31,289 nucleotides of DNA from a virus. Shown here piece by piece: positions 19,590 to 28,800 of this stretch (its first letter is position 1; each line of letters begins with the position of its first letter). A model generated the notes under the pieces. The model was not told where the DNA came from, searched no databases, and worked only from the letters and a program-made list of their open reading frames with translations. A program made the translations under genes and the position numbers. The stretch is taken from IMG/VR virus record IMGVR_UViG_3300025127_000008, positions 1 through 31,289 of that record; one strand, written 5' to 3'.

Positions 19590-20759
19590 ATGCAAGTAAA
19601 GAAAACTATTGCATTAAATAAATTAAGGAAGTTAGATAAAAGAATTAAAATAGTAAGAGGTGGTACATCTGCTGGTAAAACTATTTGTATTCTGCTTATA
19701 CTAATTGATTACGCTATTAGAAACGAAGGTAAAGAAATAAGCGTAGTATCTGAATCAATACCACACTTACGTAGAGGTGCTTTTAAGGACTTCTGCCAAC
19801 TGTTAAAAGGTTTAAATAGGTATAAGGATATACAGCTAAATAAAAGCACCTTAAAATACACTTTTACAAATGGTAGTTATATAGAGTTTTTTAGTACAGA
19901 CCAACCAGATAAACTACGTGGTGCAAGAAGAACTGATTTATATATTAACGAGTGCAACAATGTACCATTTGATGCTTACAACCAATTAGCAGTAAGAACA
20001 AGTGGTAACGTCTGGTTAGATTATAACCCTTCTAATATCTTTTGGGTAGATAAAGAATTAGTAGGTAAAGAAGATGTTGACTACATAACACTAACTTATA
20101 AAGATAACGAAGTGCTACCTGATAGTATTGTTAAAGAAATAGAGAAAGCAAGAGATAAAGGTAAAACCTCAACGTATTGGGCAAATTGGTGGAGGGTGTA
20201 CGGACTTGGTGAAACAGGTTCTTTAGAAGGTGTATGCATACCTGATTGGAAAGAAATAGATAACATACCACAAGAAGCACGTTTGTTAGCTTATGGTATG
20301 GACTTTGGTTATAGTGTTGATCCTACTACATTAATAGCTTTGTATAAATGGAACGATGCCTATATATATGATGAGGTGCTGTACAAGAAGGGTATGTTAA
20401 ATAGAGATATAAGCAGATTTTTATCACAACTTGATATTAAAGAAAACATAGTAGCAGATTCAGCAGAACCTAAATCAATAGCAGAACTACAAGGGTATGG
20501 TCATTCTGTATATGGTGTAAGTAAAGGTAGGGATTCAGTAGTATATGGATTAAACCTAATAAACCAGAACGAAATATACATAACATCTAAAAGTAAAAAC
20601 CTTAAACGTGAATTAGCAGGATATGTATGGGCAAAAGATAAAGATGGTAACCAGCTACAAAAACCAAGTGGCGAACATCCTGATTGTATTGATGCAGCAC
20701 GGTACGTTTTAACAGACCAATTAGAAAACCCTAACAAGGGTGAATACTACATATATTAA
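19590..20759 (+). CDS. terL: Terminase large subunit
   Basis: This is a 389-residue protein. The ATPase half has Walker A RGGTSAGKT (23-31) and Walker B with catalytic glutamate DLYINE (116-121), plus FSTDQPDKLRGARR before it. The nuclease half has GMDFGYSVDPT (D238), VADSAEPKS (D290) and PDCIDAARY (D365, D368), an RNase H-like metal site. It powers DNA translocation into the prohead through the portal and cuts DNA. All catalytic positions are present, so it should be active. Confidence 0.95.
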   Translation: MQVKKTIALNKLRKLDKRIKIVRGGTSAGKTICILLILIDYAIRNEGKEISVVSESIPHLRRGAFKDFCQLLKGLNRYKDIQLNKSTLKYTFTNGSYIEFFSTDQPDKLRGARRTDLYINECNNVPFDAYNQLAVRTSGNVWLDYNPSNIFWVDKELVGKEDVDYITLTYKDNEVLPDSIVKEIEKARDKGKTSTYWANWWRVYGLGETGSLEGVCIPDWKEIDNIPQEARLLAYGMDFGYSVDPTTLIALYKWNDAYIYDEVLYKKGMLNRDISRFLSQLDIKENIVADSAEPKSIAELQGYGHSVYGVSKGRDSVVYGLNLINQNEIYITSKSKNLKRELAGYVWAKDKDGNQLQKPSGEHPDCIDAARYVLTDQLENPNKGEYYIY

Positions 20760-20775
20760 AATAAATTGTGTATTA

Positions 20776-20806
20776 TTTGTTAATTAAATAAATAGTAGTA
20801 TATTTA
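20776..20806 (+). promoter_or_regulatory. Host-type promoter for the single gene 20842-21096
   Basis: TTTG at 20776-20779, exactly 19 bases, then TATATTTA at 20799-20806, one mismatch to TAnnTTTG. It lies in the gap after the terminase gene. Confidence 0.6.
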
Positions 20807-20841
20807 CAAAGTAAAACAAAGTTTAATTAAAACAAAGACAA

Positions 20842-21096
20842 ATGAAAAATCTAATAAAAACAACAATAAATCTAAAAAAAGAAAAAGGCTTAACTTTAGC
20901 TATTGACTTTAGGACTAATGATGATAGTATTGGTCATATACAATTTAGTGAAAAGTCTTGGGGAAGTGATTGGGCAATATTTTTAAATAGTGCTTGTATT
21001 CACACTTCTAAAACTTTAGATTCTGCAATATCTAAATTAAGAAGATTAGGATTAGTAGAAAATAATTTTGAAATAAACGAAGCTGAATTATTTTAA
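20842..21096 (+). CDS. Hypothetical protein in its own transcription unit
   Basis: This is an 84-residue protein with KTTINLKKEKGLTLAIDFRT, HIQFSEKSWGSDWAIFLNSA and TLDSAISKLRRLGLVENNF. It is a mixed alpha/beta domain with no membrane segment or known motif. A host-type promoter lies before it and a terminator directly after it, so it is transcribed alone between terminase and the tail genes. That arrangement is typical of added cargo (moron-like) genes that can be expressed separately from late genes. Function is unknown. Confidence 0.68.
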   Translation: MKNLIKTTINLKKEKGLTLAIDFRTNDDSIGHIQFSEKSWGSDWAIFLNSACIHTSKTLDSAISKLRRLGLVENNFEINEAELF

Positions 21097-21100
21097 ACAC

Positions 21101-21123
21101 AAGGGGGGAAACCCCCTTTTTTA
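21101..21123 (+). terminator. Rho-independent terminator after the single-gene unit
   Basis: AAGGGGG (21101-21107) pairs with CCCCCTT (21112-21118) around a GAAA tetraloop, followed by T to 21123. The GAAA loop differs from the AGAAAT loops elsewhere. Confidence 0.88.
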
Positions 21124-21141
21124 TTAACCAATAATTATATT

Positions 21142-21327
21142 ATGGAAAACAAAGTAGAGTATATAATGATTAAAGAATTAACTAAAAAACAAAACAGAAA
21201 GAACATTATAAAGTTTATAAGTGGAGGCATTTTACTTGCCTTATTCAGTTTTATAGCAATGTATATGTTTTTATTTTTTATATTGTGGGCTGATGAAATA
21301 ACAGATAAGATAATTGGATATTTTTAA
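21142..21327 (+). CDS. Small single-pass membrane protein
   Basis: This is a 61-residue protein with a basic N-terminal half (KELTKKQNRKNIIKF) followed by a long membrane helix at about residues 29-50 (GILLALFSFIAMYMFLFFILW) and a short acidic end. Positive residues before the helix suggest an N-inside orientation. It lies between a terminator and a terminator together with the next gene. Function is unknown. Confidence 0.55.
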   Translation: MENKVEYIMIKELTKKQNRKNIIKFISGGILLALFSFIAMYMFLFFILWADEITDKIIGYF

Positions 21328-21328
21328 A

Positions 21329-21538
21329 ATGATGGAAGCGTGTTGGTACGAAAAGATATACATAGTACAACGACCATCTAAACGTGGTGCAAAGGCTTCA
21401 GATGTTTATTTAGATATAAACGTTAATGGTCAAGTTCTAAAAGGTAAGAAGCTGTACAAACAAAACAGCATACATTTAGAAAAAACAATAGAAGAAGCGT
21501 ACAGGTATTCGTATAAAAGGTTTATATTAAAGCAATAA
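21329..21538 (+). CDS. Small basic hypothetical protein
   Basis: This is a 69-residue protein using ATG 21329, one base after the previous stop; a TTG at 21314 in frame is less likely. It contains YEKIYIVQRPSKRGAKASDV, DINVNGQVLKGKKLYKQN and a C-terminal helix, and is net basic. An AGAAAT-loop terminator follows. No function is recognised. Confidence 0.55.
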   Translation: MMEACWYEKIYIVQRPSKRGAKASDVYLDINVNGQVLKGKKLYKQNSIHLEKTIEEAYRYSYKRFILKQ

Positions 21539-21565
21539 CTTTTCATTTGGTTTGGGTTGAGAATT

Positions 21566-21589
21566 AGGTAGCAGAAATGTTACCTTTTT
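21566..21589 (+). terminator. Terminator with AGAAAT loop before the tail chaperone gene
   Basis: GGTAGC (21567-21572), loop AGAAAT (21573-21578) and GTTACC (21579-21584) form six pairs with one G-T, extended by A21566-T21585, followed by a T-run. A late promoter motif begins eight bases later. Confidence 0.82.
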
Positions 21590-21596
21590 CTTTTTA

Positions 21597-21622
21597 TACA
21601 AAACACCAATTAATTTATTGTA
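21597..21622 (+). promoter_or_regulatory. Candidate phage late promoter (TACAAA-N12-TTATTGTA)
   Basis: TACAAA at 21597-21602, 12 bases, TTATTGTA at 21615-21622, then five bases to the ATG at 21628. It follows a terminator and precedes the long tail operon. Confidence 0.65.
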
Positions 21623-21627
21623 TTAAT

Positions 21628-22302
21628 ATGAAAGTTGAAATAAACGTACCTGAATCACTTAAAGAAATAACTTTAGATCAATACCAAAGATTTGAAAAGT
21701 TAAATACAGAAGAAAATAAAGAATCTACATTCTTACTTCAAAAGATGGTAGAAATATTTTGCAGCCTTAACTTAAAGGATGTTGCAAACATAAAATACAA
21801 ATCAGTACAAGAAATAGTTGTACACCTCAACAAAATATTTGATAAGAAGCATAGTTTAACACCTACGTTTACTTTAGGCAATGTAGAGTATGGATTTATA
21901 CCTGTACTTGATGATATGTCATTAGGTGAGTTTATTGATCTGGATGAGAACTTGGGTAAGTGGGATAATATGCACAAAGCAATGAGCGTGTTATACAGAC
22001 CAATTAAATTTAAGAAAGGTAACAAGTACAACATAGAAGAATACAAAGGTATGAATGACAACCTAAAGTATATGCCTTTAGATATTGTGTTTGGTGCTAT
22101 GGTTTTTTTTTATCATTTAAGCAACGAGTTAACACAAACTATCCTGAACTATTTACAGAAGGAGTTACCCAAGAACTTGACTATTCAGCAGAGGGAACGT
22201 TTGGGTCAAAGTGGGGTTGGTATCAATCAGTCTATGGTATTGCTAAAGGAGATGCTACCAAGTTTGACGAGGTTACCCAACTTAACATTCACCAATGTTT
22301 AA
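21628..22302 (+). CDS. Tail assembly chaperone-like protein (frame-0 product)
   Basis: This 224-residue product has MKVEINVPESLKEITLDQYQ, a helical centre (FLLQKMVEIFCSLNL), DDMSLGEFIDLDENLGKWDN and LYRPIKFKKGNKYNIEEYKG. The ATG at 21628 is chosen because the late promoter lies just before it; the upstream ATG at 21577 is inside the terminator. At 22103-22111 a run of nine T occurs in the frame GTT TTT TTT TAT, after which a -1 frame is open to 22364. This matches the G/GT type of tail assembly chaperone, which binds the tape measure. The family assignment rests on position, frameshift site and remembered patterns. Confidence 0.72.
   Translation: MKVEINVPESLKEITLDQYQRFEKLNTEENKESTFLLQKMVEIFCSLNLKDVANIKYKSVQEIVVHLNKIFDKKHSLTPTFTLGNVEYGFIPVLDDMSLGEFIDLDENLGKWDNMHKAMSVLYRPIKFKKGNKYNIEEYKGMNDNLKYMPLDIVFGAMVFFYHLSNELTQTILNYLQKELPKNLTIQQRERLGQSGVGINQSMVLLKEMLPSLTRLPNLTFTNV
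22101..22112 (+). promoter_or_regulatory. Candidate -1 ribosomal frameshift site
   Basis: GGTTTTTTTTTA contains nine T with frame-0 codons GTT TTT TTT TAT; the T-TTT-TTT heptamer permits simultaneous tRNA slippage by -1. The -1 frame is open for another 252 coding bases after the slip, whereas the +1 frame stops at 22118-22120. Confidence 0.65.
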
Positions 22303-22364
22303 TGTATTTGTCATTTGAAAAAGATAAAGTAGAATTAGAAAAGAAGTTAATTAAAAAACGATGA
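22104..22364 (+). CDS. -1 frame extension of the tail chaperone (GT-like fusion, 21628-22364)
   Basis: This frame has no ATG, GTG or TTG before its last third, so expression needs a frameshift from the gene starting at 21628, giving a fusion of about 245 residues. Its content is strongly protein-like: NYPELFTEGVTQELDYSAEG, then FGSKWGWYQSVYGIAKGDAT and a C-terminal LSFEKDKVELEKKLIKKR. Its stop overlaps the next ATG (ATGA at 22361-22364), the coupling seen throughout this genome, whereas the frame-0 stop leaves a 58-base gap. Both frames may be used over 22104-22302. Confidence 0.65.
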   Translation, partial: FFLSFKQRVNTNYPELFTEGVTQELDYSAEGTFGSKWGWYQSVYGIAKGDATKFDEVTQLNIHQCLMYLSFEKDKVELEKKLIKKR

Positions 22365-22819
22365 AAGGTTTTTACAACGTTACAAAGGAATTAAAAACAG
22401 CACTTGCAGCAGAACCATTTGTAAATACAGTTACATTTGGTAGTTTAGATGATGTAGATTTAAACAAGCAAACTATATTCCCATTATCACATATAATTGT
22501 AAACAACACAACTGTAGGAACTAAAACATTAACGTTTAACATTTCTATTCTTGCAATGGACATTGTAGATATAAGCAAAGAAGCAACTACTGATATATTT
22601 GTAGGAAACGATAACGAACAAGATGTGCTAAATACACAATTAGGATTATTAACAAGAATAATAAATATCTTACAACGTGGTGATCTATATACTAACCTCT
22701 ACCAAGTACAGGGTGATGTAAGTTGTGAACCATTTGTAGATAGATTTGAAAATAAATTAGCAGGATGGGCAGCAACATTTGATGTAGTAGTACAAAACGA
22801 TATGACAATATGCAGTTAA
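22361..22819 (+). CDS. Tail terminator/completion-like protein
   Basis: This is a 152-residue protein with MKGFYNVTKELKTALAAEPF and FVNTVTFGSLDDVDLNKQTI, then LSHIIVNNTT, TFNISILAMDIVDIS and CEPFVDRFENKLAGWAATFD. The alpha/beta pattern with a late C-terminal strand resembles tail terminator proteins that cap the tail tube. It lies between the chaperone and a gp10-like protein, where such genes commonly occur. It overlaps the next gene by ten bases. Assignment is by context and remembered family pattern. Confidence 0.6.
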   Translation: MKGFYNVTKELKTALAAEPFVNTVTFGSLDDVDLNKQTIFPLSHIIVNNTTVGTKTLTFNISILAMDIVDISKEATTDIFVGNDNEQDVLNTQLGLLTRIINILQRGDLYTNLYQVQGDVSCEPFVDRFENKLAGWAATFDVVVQNDMTICS

Positions 22820-23358
22820 AAGAAACACAAAAGGTTTTAGATGTATTTAAGCAGGTTGTTTTAAATCAAAGTAGAGCAATGCTTTCCAAGAAAGGAAAGA
22901 ATGTTTCTAACGACCTTTATAGAAGTTTAGATGGTGTTGTTAAGTCTATGCCTAATTCTATATCTGTAGAGTTTAAAATGGAAGATTATGGTTATTATCA
23001 AGATAGGGGTGTTAAAGGTAAAACCTCAACATATCCTGAAATAGCCAAATATGGAACTTTAGCAAAGTTTGGATCAGGTAAAGGTAAAAAAGGTGGATTA
23101 AGTGCAGGAATTAAAAAATGGGTAGAAGCAAGAAGGTTTCAATTTAGAGATAAGAAAACAGGTAGGTTTATGTCATATCAAAGTACTGCTTACTTAATAA
23201 CGAGATCAATATACAATAAAGGTATAAAGCCAAGTTTATTTTTTACTAAACCATTTGAAAACGCGTTTAAAAAACTACCTGATGAACTAATAGAAAAGTT
23301 TGGTTTAGATGTAGAAGATTTTTTAGCATTTACATTAAAAGAAGATAGATTAAGATGA
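22810..23358 (+). CDS. HK97 gp10-like tail/neck protein
   Basis: This is a 182-residue basic protein with VEFKMEDYGYYQDRGVKGKT, FGSGKGKKGGLSAGIKKWVE and STAYLITRSIYNKGIKPSLF, followed by FFTKPFENAFKKLPDEL. The order of YYxDxGvkG, Gly/Lys-rich loop, aYlitRsIYxkGixpt and FFtkpf is typical of the HK97 gp10 family, a tail completion or head-tail joining protein. It overlaps both neighbours by a few bases. Fairly sure of the family, less of the precise role. Confidence 0.72.
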   Translation: MQLKETQKVLDVFKQVVLNQSRAMLSKKGKNVSNDLYRSLDGVVKSMPNSISVEFKMEDYGYYQDRGVKGKTSTYPEIAKYGTLAKFGSGKGKKGGLSAGIKKWVEARRFQFRDKKTGRFMSYQSTAYLITRSIYNKGIKPSLFFTKPFENAFKKLPDELIEKFGLDVEDFLAFTLKEDRLR

Positions 23359-24842
23359 GTACATATACAAAGATAAACGTTAGAAGTCCATTCTATTTAC
23401 ACCTTGTAGAACCAAGTCCTCCATTACCTAACTTTGATTGTACGGTAGCAGGTTTAGTAGGTTTTGCAGTAGATAATCAAGGTATTATTACTTTGCCAAG
23501 TCCTGCTGTTGGTGTAATAGATTCTATATCAAGTGATGATGGTGATTTTGCAAATAACAAATTCCCAGCAGAAGGTACTGATACATCAAGAACAATAAAA
23601 GTTAAACTACTTATACCTACAGGGTACGCAAACACAAGTGATATATTTTTTGAATGTCCTGTAACTGCAACACAACCTGGTACAACAAGTTCAGTAGTAC
23701 AACCTACTGTATGTTCAGGTGGTCCAGCAACAAGTGGTTCTATTGGTGGACAAAGTTTAAGTGTAGGTGGTTCAAGTGTAGATATTGATTTAGCAGGATT
23801 CTTTACAAGTGAAACAACTTACGATTTTTCTAACCTAAACCCTACATTAGTAACAGCGGCATTAAGTGGTAGTACATTAACATTATCACCAAACGTTATA
23901 GCAGGATCAACAACAGTTTATGGTATTGGTAGAGATAATAGTTATCCATCAACTTGTGAAGCAACACAAAGCATAGCGGTTACAGTAACAGATAGTACTA
24001 CTGCATTTAGTTGTACATCACCTACAAACCCAGCTTTACAAGGTGGTAGTATTAGTCAAGCAGGTGCAATAACAAACCCATCAACTTTAGGTACAATCAC
24101 AAAAATAATGGCAACATCTGGTGGAGGTGCAATAACAAGTGTAGCAGCAAATTCAGGTACAAACGCACAAAACGTTACATTGTTTTTTGATATTACAGTA
24201 CCATCAGGTTATTCTAATGCAAGTGCTACAGTAGAATGTTCTGCAACATTTTCACAACCTGGTACAGCAGCACCTACGTTTACTTGTGCATTAGCTAATT
24301 TAACAGGTCAAGCAATAGCAAGAAATGGTGCTATATTTTTAGGTACAGCAGCATTAGGAACGGTTAAAAGTTTTACAGCACCTACAACACCTTTTACAGA
24401 TGTAGCAACTGATACTTCAAGAACGGTAGTATATCAAGTAGAAATACCATCAGGATATGCAAATGCAGGATCAACAATAGATTGTAGTGTAACAATGACA
24501 CAACCAGCAACGGTAAGTATATGTGGTACAAATGAATTTTATTTAAGTGTAGGTAAACTAACACTTGAAGGTCATTGTAATGCAACTTATCCAAATCCTA
24601 AATTAGTTACATCAACAGGTAATAGTTTAGGTAATTTAGAACAATCACAAATATGTGAAGGTGGTGTAGCTTTTGATGGTAAAGGTTTGTACTACGGTGT
24701 GCTTACAGGTTTTGTTGTTAGTTCAGTCGGTGCAGGGGTTGGTCCTTATAATGTTATAAAAATAGAAAGTACAGGAATAGTAAGTCAAGTAGGAATAGTT
24801 ACTTGTGATACAGTAGGTGGTGGTGTTGGTGTAATAGTATAA
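23355..24842 (+). CDS. Tail structural protein with three cysteine-flanked repeats
   Basis: This is a 495-residue Gly/Ser/Thr-rich protein. Three related units of about 80 residues occur at about 27-108, 218-303 and 309-384. Each begins FxC(T/A), has a middle D(T)SRT or equivalent, then IPxGYxNAxxxxxC and ends TQPGT or TQPAT. A different Ig-like segment (about 115-215) separates the first two. Repeated beta-domains each with a cysteine pair suggest stacked Ig-like domains on the tail surface. The C-terminal 110 residues are unique. Position among tail genes supports a virion role; host-surface contact is inference. Confidence 0.65.
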   Translation: MSTYTKINVRSPFYLHLVEPSPPLPNFDCTVAGLVGFAVDNQGIITLPSPAVGVIDSISSDDGDFANNKFPAEGTDTSRTIKVKLLIPTGYANTSDIFFECPVTATQPGTTSSVVQPTVCSGGPATSGSIGGQSLSVGGSSVDIDLAGFFTSETTYDFSNLNPTLVTAALSGSTLTLSPNVIAGSTTVYGIGRDNSYPSTCEATQSIAVTVTDSTTAFSCTSPTNPALQGGSISQAGAITNPSTLGTITKIMATSGGGAITSVAANSGTNAQNVTLFFDITVPSGYSNASATVECSATFSQPGTAAPTFTCALANLTGQAIARNGAIFLGTAALGTVKSFTAPTTPFTDVATDTSRTVVYQVEIPSGYANAGSTIDCSVTMTQPATVSICGTNEFYLSVGKLTLEGHCNATYPNPKLVTSTGNSLGNLEQSQICEGGVAFDGKGLYYGVLTGFVVSSVGAGVGPYNVIKIESTGIVSQVGIVTCDTVGGGVGVIV

Positions 24843-24846
24843 AATT

Positions 24847-25827
24847 ATGAGTTTAAAAAGCGTAGTAGTAGATTTATATGTATGGGATGGTACGGTATCA
24901 GATCAACCTGTAACACCTGCATATACAATAAATAAAAGTGTTATAAGTGGTCAAACAAACATTACTTTAGAAATTGCAGAACTTGTAAGGGATTATTTTA
25001 CCATTACATTTAATGATGATTACAATTCTATTGCAAGATATGTTAGAACGGTTGTAAGTTCTTTTGATGATAGTGATGAACCTTTTGAAACAAACCCTAT
25101 TGTAACAACTTACGTTGCTTTAGATGGTTATGGTTATTTTGAAGAAGGCACTAACCCTGAATTAGATAGGCACGCTTTAATTAGTTCAACTAATATATAT
25201 TTACCAGAAGGCACAGCAGGTAAGTTACCAATATTTGCAGAAGGTGTAGGTAAGGTTATAATAGATGGTGTAACAACAGAAATAACAGATAACGGTAATA
25301 CAAACCAAAAAATACAATACGTTACAATACCAGCAGACAAATCATCAATACAAGTTTTTGATACAGATGATACCACGCTAAAGAAAACAATAACAATATC
25401 TAATATTTGTGAACCTAAATACACACCATTTAAAATAACCTTTGTAAATAAATTTGGTGCATTTCAAGATTTATATTTCTTTAAGAAAACAAGTGAAGTA
25501 ACAAACGTAACAGATGAGTTGTTTAAAAAGAATATAATAACAAACACCTCATCAAACTATAACACATACGATAACCAAAGAGGTAGAATAAATGTAAACG
25601 CACAAACTTCTTTAACTATGAATACAGGTTTTGTAAAAGAGGATATGAATCAAACTATAGAAGAACTATTTTATAGTGAAAACGTTTATATAAGATACGA
25701 AAACAAAACACTTGCAGTAATACCTAAATCTAAATCATTACAATACAAAACATCTTTAAATGACAAACTAATTAATTATACAGTAGAGTTTGATTTTGCG
25801 TTTGATAGAATTAATAATGTTAGATAA
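24847..25827 (+). CDS. Tail/baseplate structural protein
   Basis: This is a 326-residue protein starting MSLKSVVVDLYVWDGTVSDQ, with ITLEIAELVRDYFTITFNDD and a C-terminal KLINYTVEFDFAFDRINNVR. Beta-strand-rich composition and a size near 300 residues fit a distal tail or baseplate component. It lies just before the very large hub gene and shares a TAATG overlap with it, so the two products probably assemble together. I recognise the C-terminal pattern from other Bacteroidota phages as a structural protein. The exact place is inferred. Confidence 0.62.
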   Translation: MSLKSVVVDLYVWDGTVSDQPVTPAYTINKSVISGQTNITLEIAELVRDYFTITFNDDYNSIARYVRTVVSSFDDSDEPFETNPIVTTYVALDGYGYFEEGTNPELDRHALISSTNIYLPEGTAGKLPIFAEGVGKVIIDGVTTEITDNGNTNQKIQYVTIPADKSSIQVFDTDDTTLKKTITISNICEPKYTPFKITFVNKFGAFQDLYFFKKTSEVTNVTDELFKKNIITNTSSNYNTYDNQRGRINVNAQTSLTMNTGFVKEDMNQTIEELFYSENVYIRYENKTLAVIPKSKSLQYKTSLNDKLINYTVEFDFAFDRINNVR

Positions 25828-28800
25828 TGCTACAACTACAAATATATTTTGATGGTCAACAGGTTGAACTGTTTAAGGATGAAAGCATTGTATTAACACA
25901 ATCAATACAAGACATAAAAGATATACAAAAAGTGTTTGTACCTTTTACACAAACCTTTAATGTACCTGCTTCAAAAATAAACAACAAAATATTTCAACAC
26001 TTTTACAATTTTAATATAGAAGGTTTTGATGCACGTAAAAAAACACCATCTGAACTACACTTAAATTATAAGCTATTTAAAAAAGGTAAAATAAAACTTG
26101 AAGGTGTACAGCTTAAAAACAACGAACCACATACATACAAGCTAACTTTTTATGGTGATACTATAAACTTAAAAGATGTTGTAGGTGAAGATAAGTTAAG
26201 TGCGTTAGATCAGTTAGGAAAGTATTCTTTTGATTGGACTGATACAAACATATCTACATATATGTCAAATGGTTTAGATGTTGTTACACCTACAGGTACA
26301 ATGACTGATGCTGTAATAGTACCTTTAATAACACACACTGCAAGACTTTTATTTGATAGTAATTCAGCAGTAGTTAATACTGATACTATTAAAAACATAA
26401 ACCCAGCAGCAGGTACAAGTACAGACTACGGTGTACCTTATAGTCAATTAAAACCTGCAATCAGATTACTTGCTATAATACAAGCAATAGAAATAGAATA
26501 TGATTTAACATTTAGTACAGACTTCTTTAATGAAACAAATACTGCTTTCTTTAATTTGTATATGTGGATGCACAACAAAGAAGGTGATTTTCAAACAAAC
26601 CAAGATGCACAATATCAAGGTAAAAACATTACAAATGTAGTTGATGATAAACAATTTTTTACAGGATTTAAAAACGCAAGTTATTCTTCTTTTTTAGATG
26701 ATATAATTGCAAGAGATTATTACAAAGGTAAAAACAATTCTAAAATATTTAGAAAAATGAATGTAACCGTAGTACCATCTGGTGCTGCTGTTTACACTTT
26801 GGTTATTAAAAAGGATGGACAAGAATTTCAAAGATTTGAAGGTTTAACAGGCACTACTTCTTTAGGGCAATCAGCAACACTAAAAAACAAAGATTGGTTA
26901 GAACACGAAGATGGTGTATTCACATTTTTTATAGAAACAGAAGCTGTATCAAGTTATACAATTACAGTAGAATTAATAGTAGATAAAAAAGGCACATTAC
27001 TATCAAGACCAAAAGGTTCATTTCAATTAACTGCTGCAAAAACTTCTGATGATCCTGCTAACCCATTACAATTAGTACCAGATATTAAAGTAATAGATTT
27101 TCTTACGGGGATATTTAAAATGTTTAACCTTACAGCATTTCAAGATAACGATGGTATTATACAAGTTAAAACATTAGATAATTTTTATTCAAGTAGTACA
27201 ACCGTACACGACATAACACCATTTGTAGATAAAACAGAAACAATTACAGATGCTGTATTACCATTTAAAGAAATAGATTTTGGTTATGAAGGAACAGAAA
27301 GTTTTTTAGCTAACAACCATTATCAAATAGCAAATACAAAATGGGGTGCGTTAGATTACGAAGCACCTAATAAATTTGATGGTAAAGTATATAACATAGA
27401 ACTACCCTTTGAGCATTTTAAATATGAACACTTATTTATACAAGCAAACAATGTAGTTAGTGTTAATGATAGTGGTGTGCAATATGGATATTCAGTAGAT
27501 GAAAGCCAAAACCCATATCTTGGTAAACCTCTCATATTTTATGCTGCAAAATCTACTGCAACAATACGGACATTAAATTTAGCTAATACAGCAGGTGCAT
27601 CTGTAGCAAACCCATATATACCTTTAAATTGTGAAGATAAAGGTAGTACGTATTTAGCAGGTAAACAAAGTTTAAACTTTAATGCAGAATTTGATGAGTT
27701 TTCAAGACAAGTAAACCAGGTAAGTTTATTTAAAACATATTATGAAACGTATGTAAAAGATATGTTTGATTTACGCAAAAGACTTACAAGCGTAAAAGCA
27801 TATTTACCAATGAACATTATTTTTAAATTAGATTTAGCTGATAAGTTTATATTAAATAATAACGAATATAGAATTAACAAAATATCTACAAACTTTGAAA
27901 CTGAACAAAGTAGTTTAGAATTAACAAACATATTTGAAGAACCTGTATTTAAAACGTTAAAAGTATTACAAGATAATTGTTTAACAGTTGATACAACAAC
28001 AATTACTGCTGATACAATAGATGTTAAAGTAGATTCAGGATGTGATAACCAATTTACATTACCAAGTATAAAAACAGGAATACCAAGTGCAACGGTAAAC
28101 AACCCTGCAAGTGTATTTACAGATACAAGTTTAACAGTTACACCTCCTACAATAGCAGTGGATCAAATACCTGTATCTACAACAACAAAAGTATTTTTTA
28201 GTCATCAAATAACTGCAATAGGTAAAGTAGGTAATACACAAAAATTAGATGAGTACGGATATTTATATTCTACATCTTCTACAAATTTAAGTTCAACAGA
28301 TGACATAGATACTTTAAAAGCATTTGGTGATGTTACTACTGTACCGTTTACACCAACGTTAGCAGTAATTAAAGTTCTATTAGATAATGGTTTATCAGTA
28401 AAAAGCACTTATGAGAAAGCAGGTTTAACACATCCTGCTATACTTTATTATAGATTCTATGCAAGAACTAACACTGATGTACAAAACGATAAAGCAGATG
28501 CTATTAGTAGTGTTGTAAGTGCATCTACAGTACCATCAGCAGTTAGTCAATACAACAATGCAAATGGCGAAAACCTTGTAGGGGTTGCAGGTAGTACAGG
28601 CTACTTAACAGATACATCACCTTTAGGATTTTTCAAAGCTAACTTTAAAAATTATGGAGGTGAAGATCAAGAAGGTTTTATAATTTATCAAATTACTAAT
28701 TTAACCGAAACTACTGCTAAAGAGATAATAGAATGGCTAACAAGTACAGCGACACCAGCAGTAGATACATATTATGATATATCACACACTTTTAAAGCGT

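Noticed and set aside
21577-21627. Upstream ATG of the tail chaperone gene
   Set aside because: It lies in the 3' arm of a terminator hairpin and precedes the late promoter motif, so the region is regulatory; the ATG at 21628 fits better.
27740-28102. Minus-strand open frame within the hub gene
   Set aside because: It is opposite a continuous 1055-residue plus-strand gene and has no promoter or family pattern.
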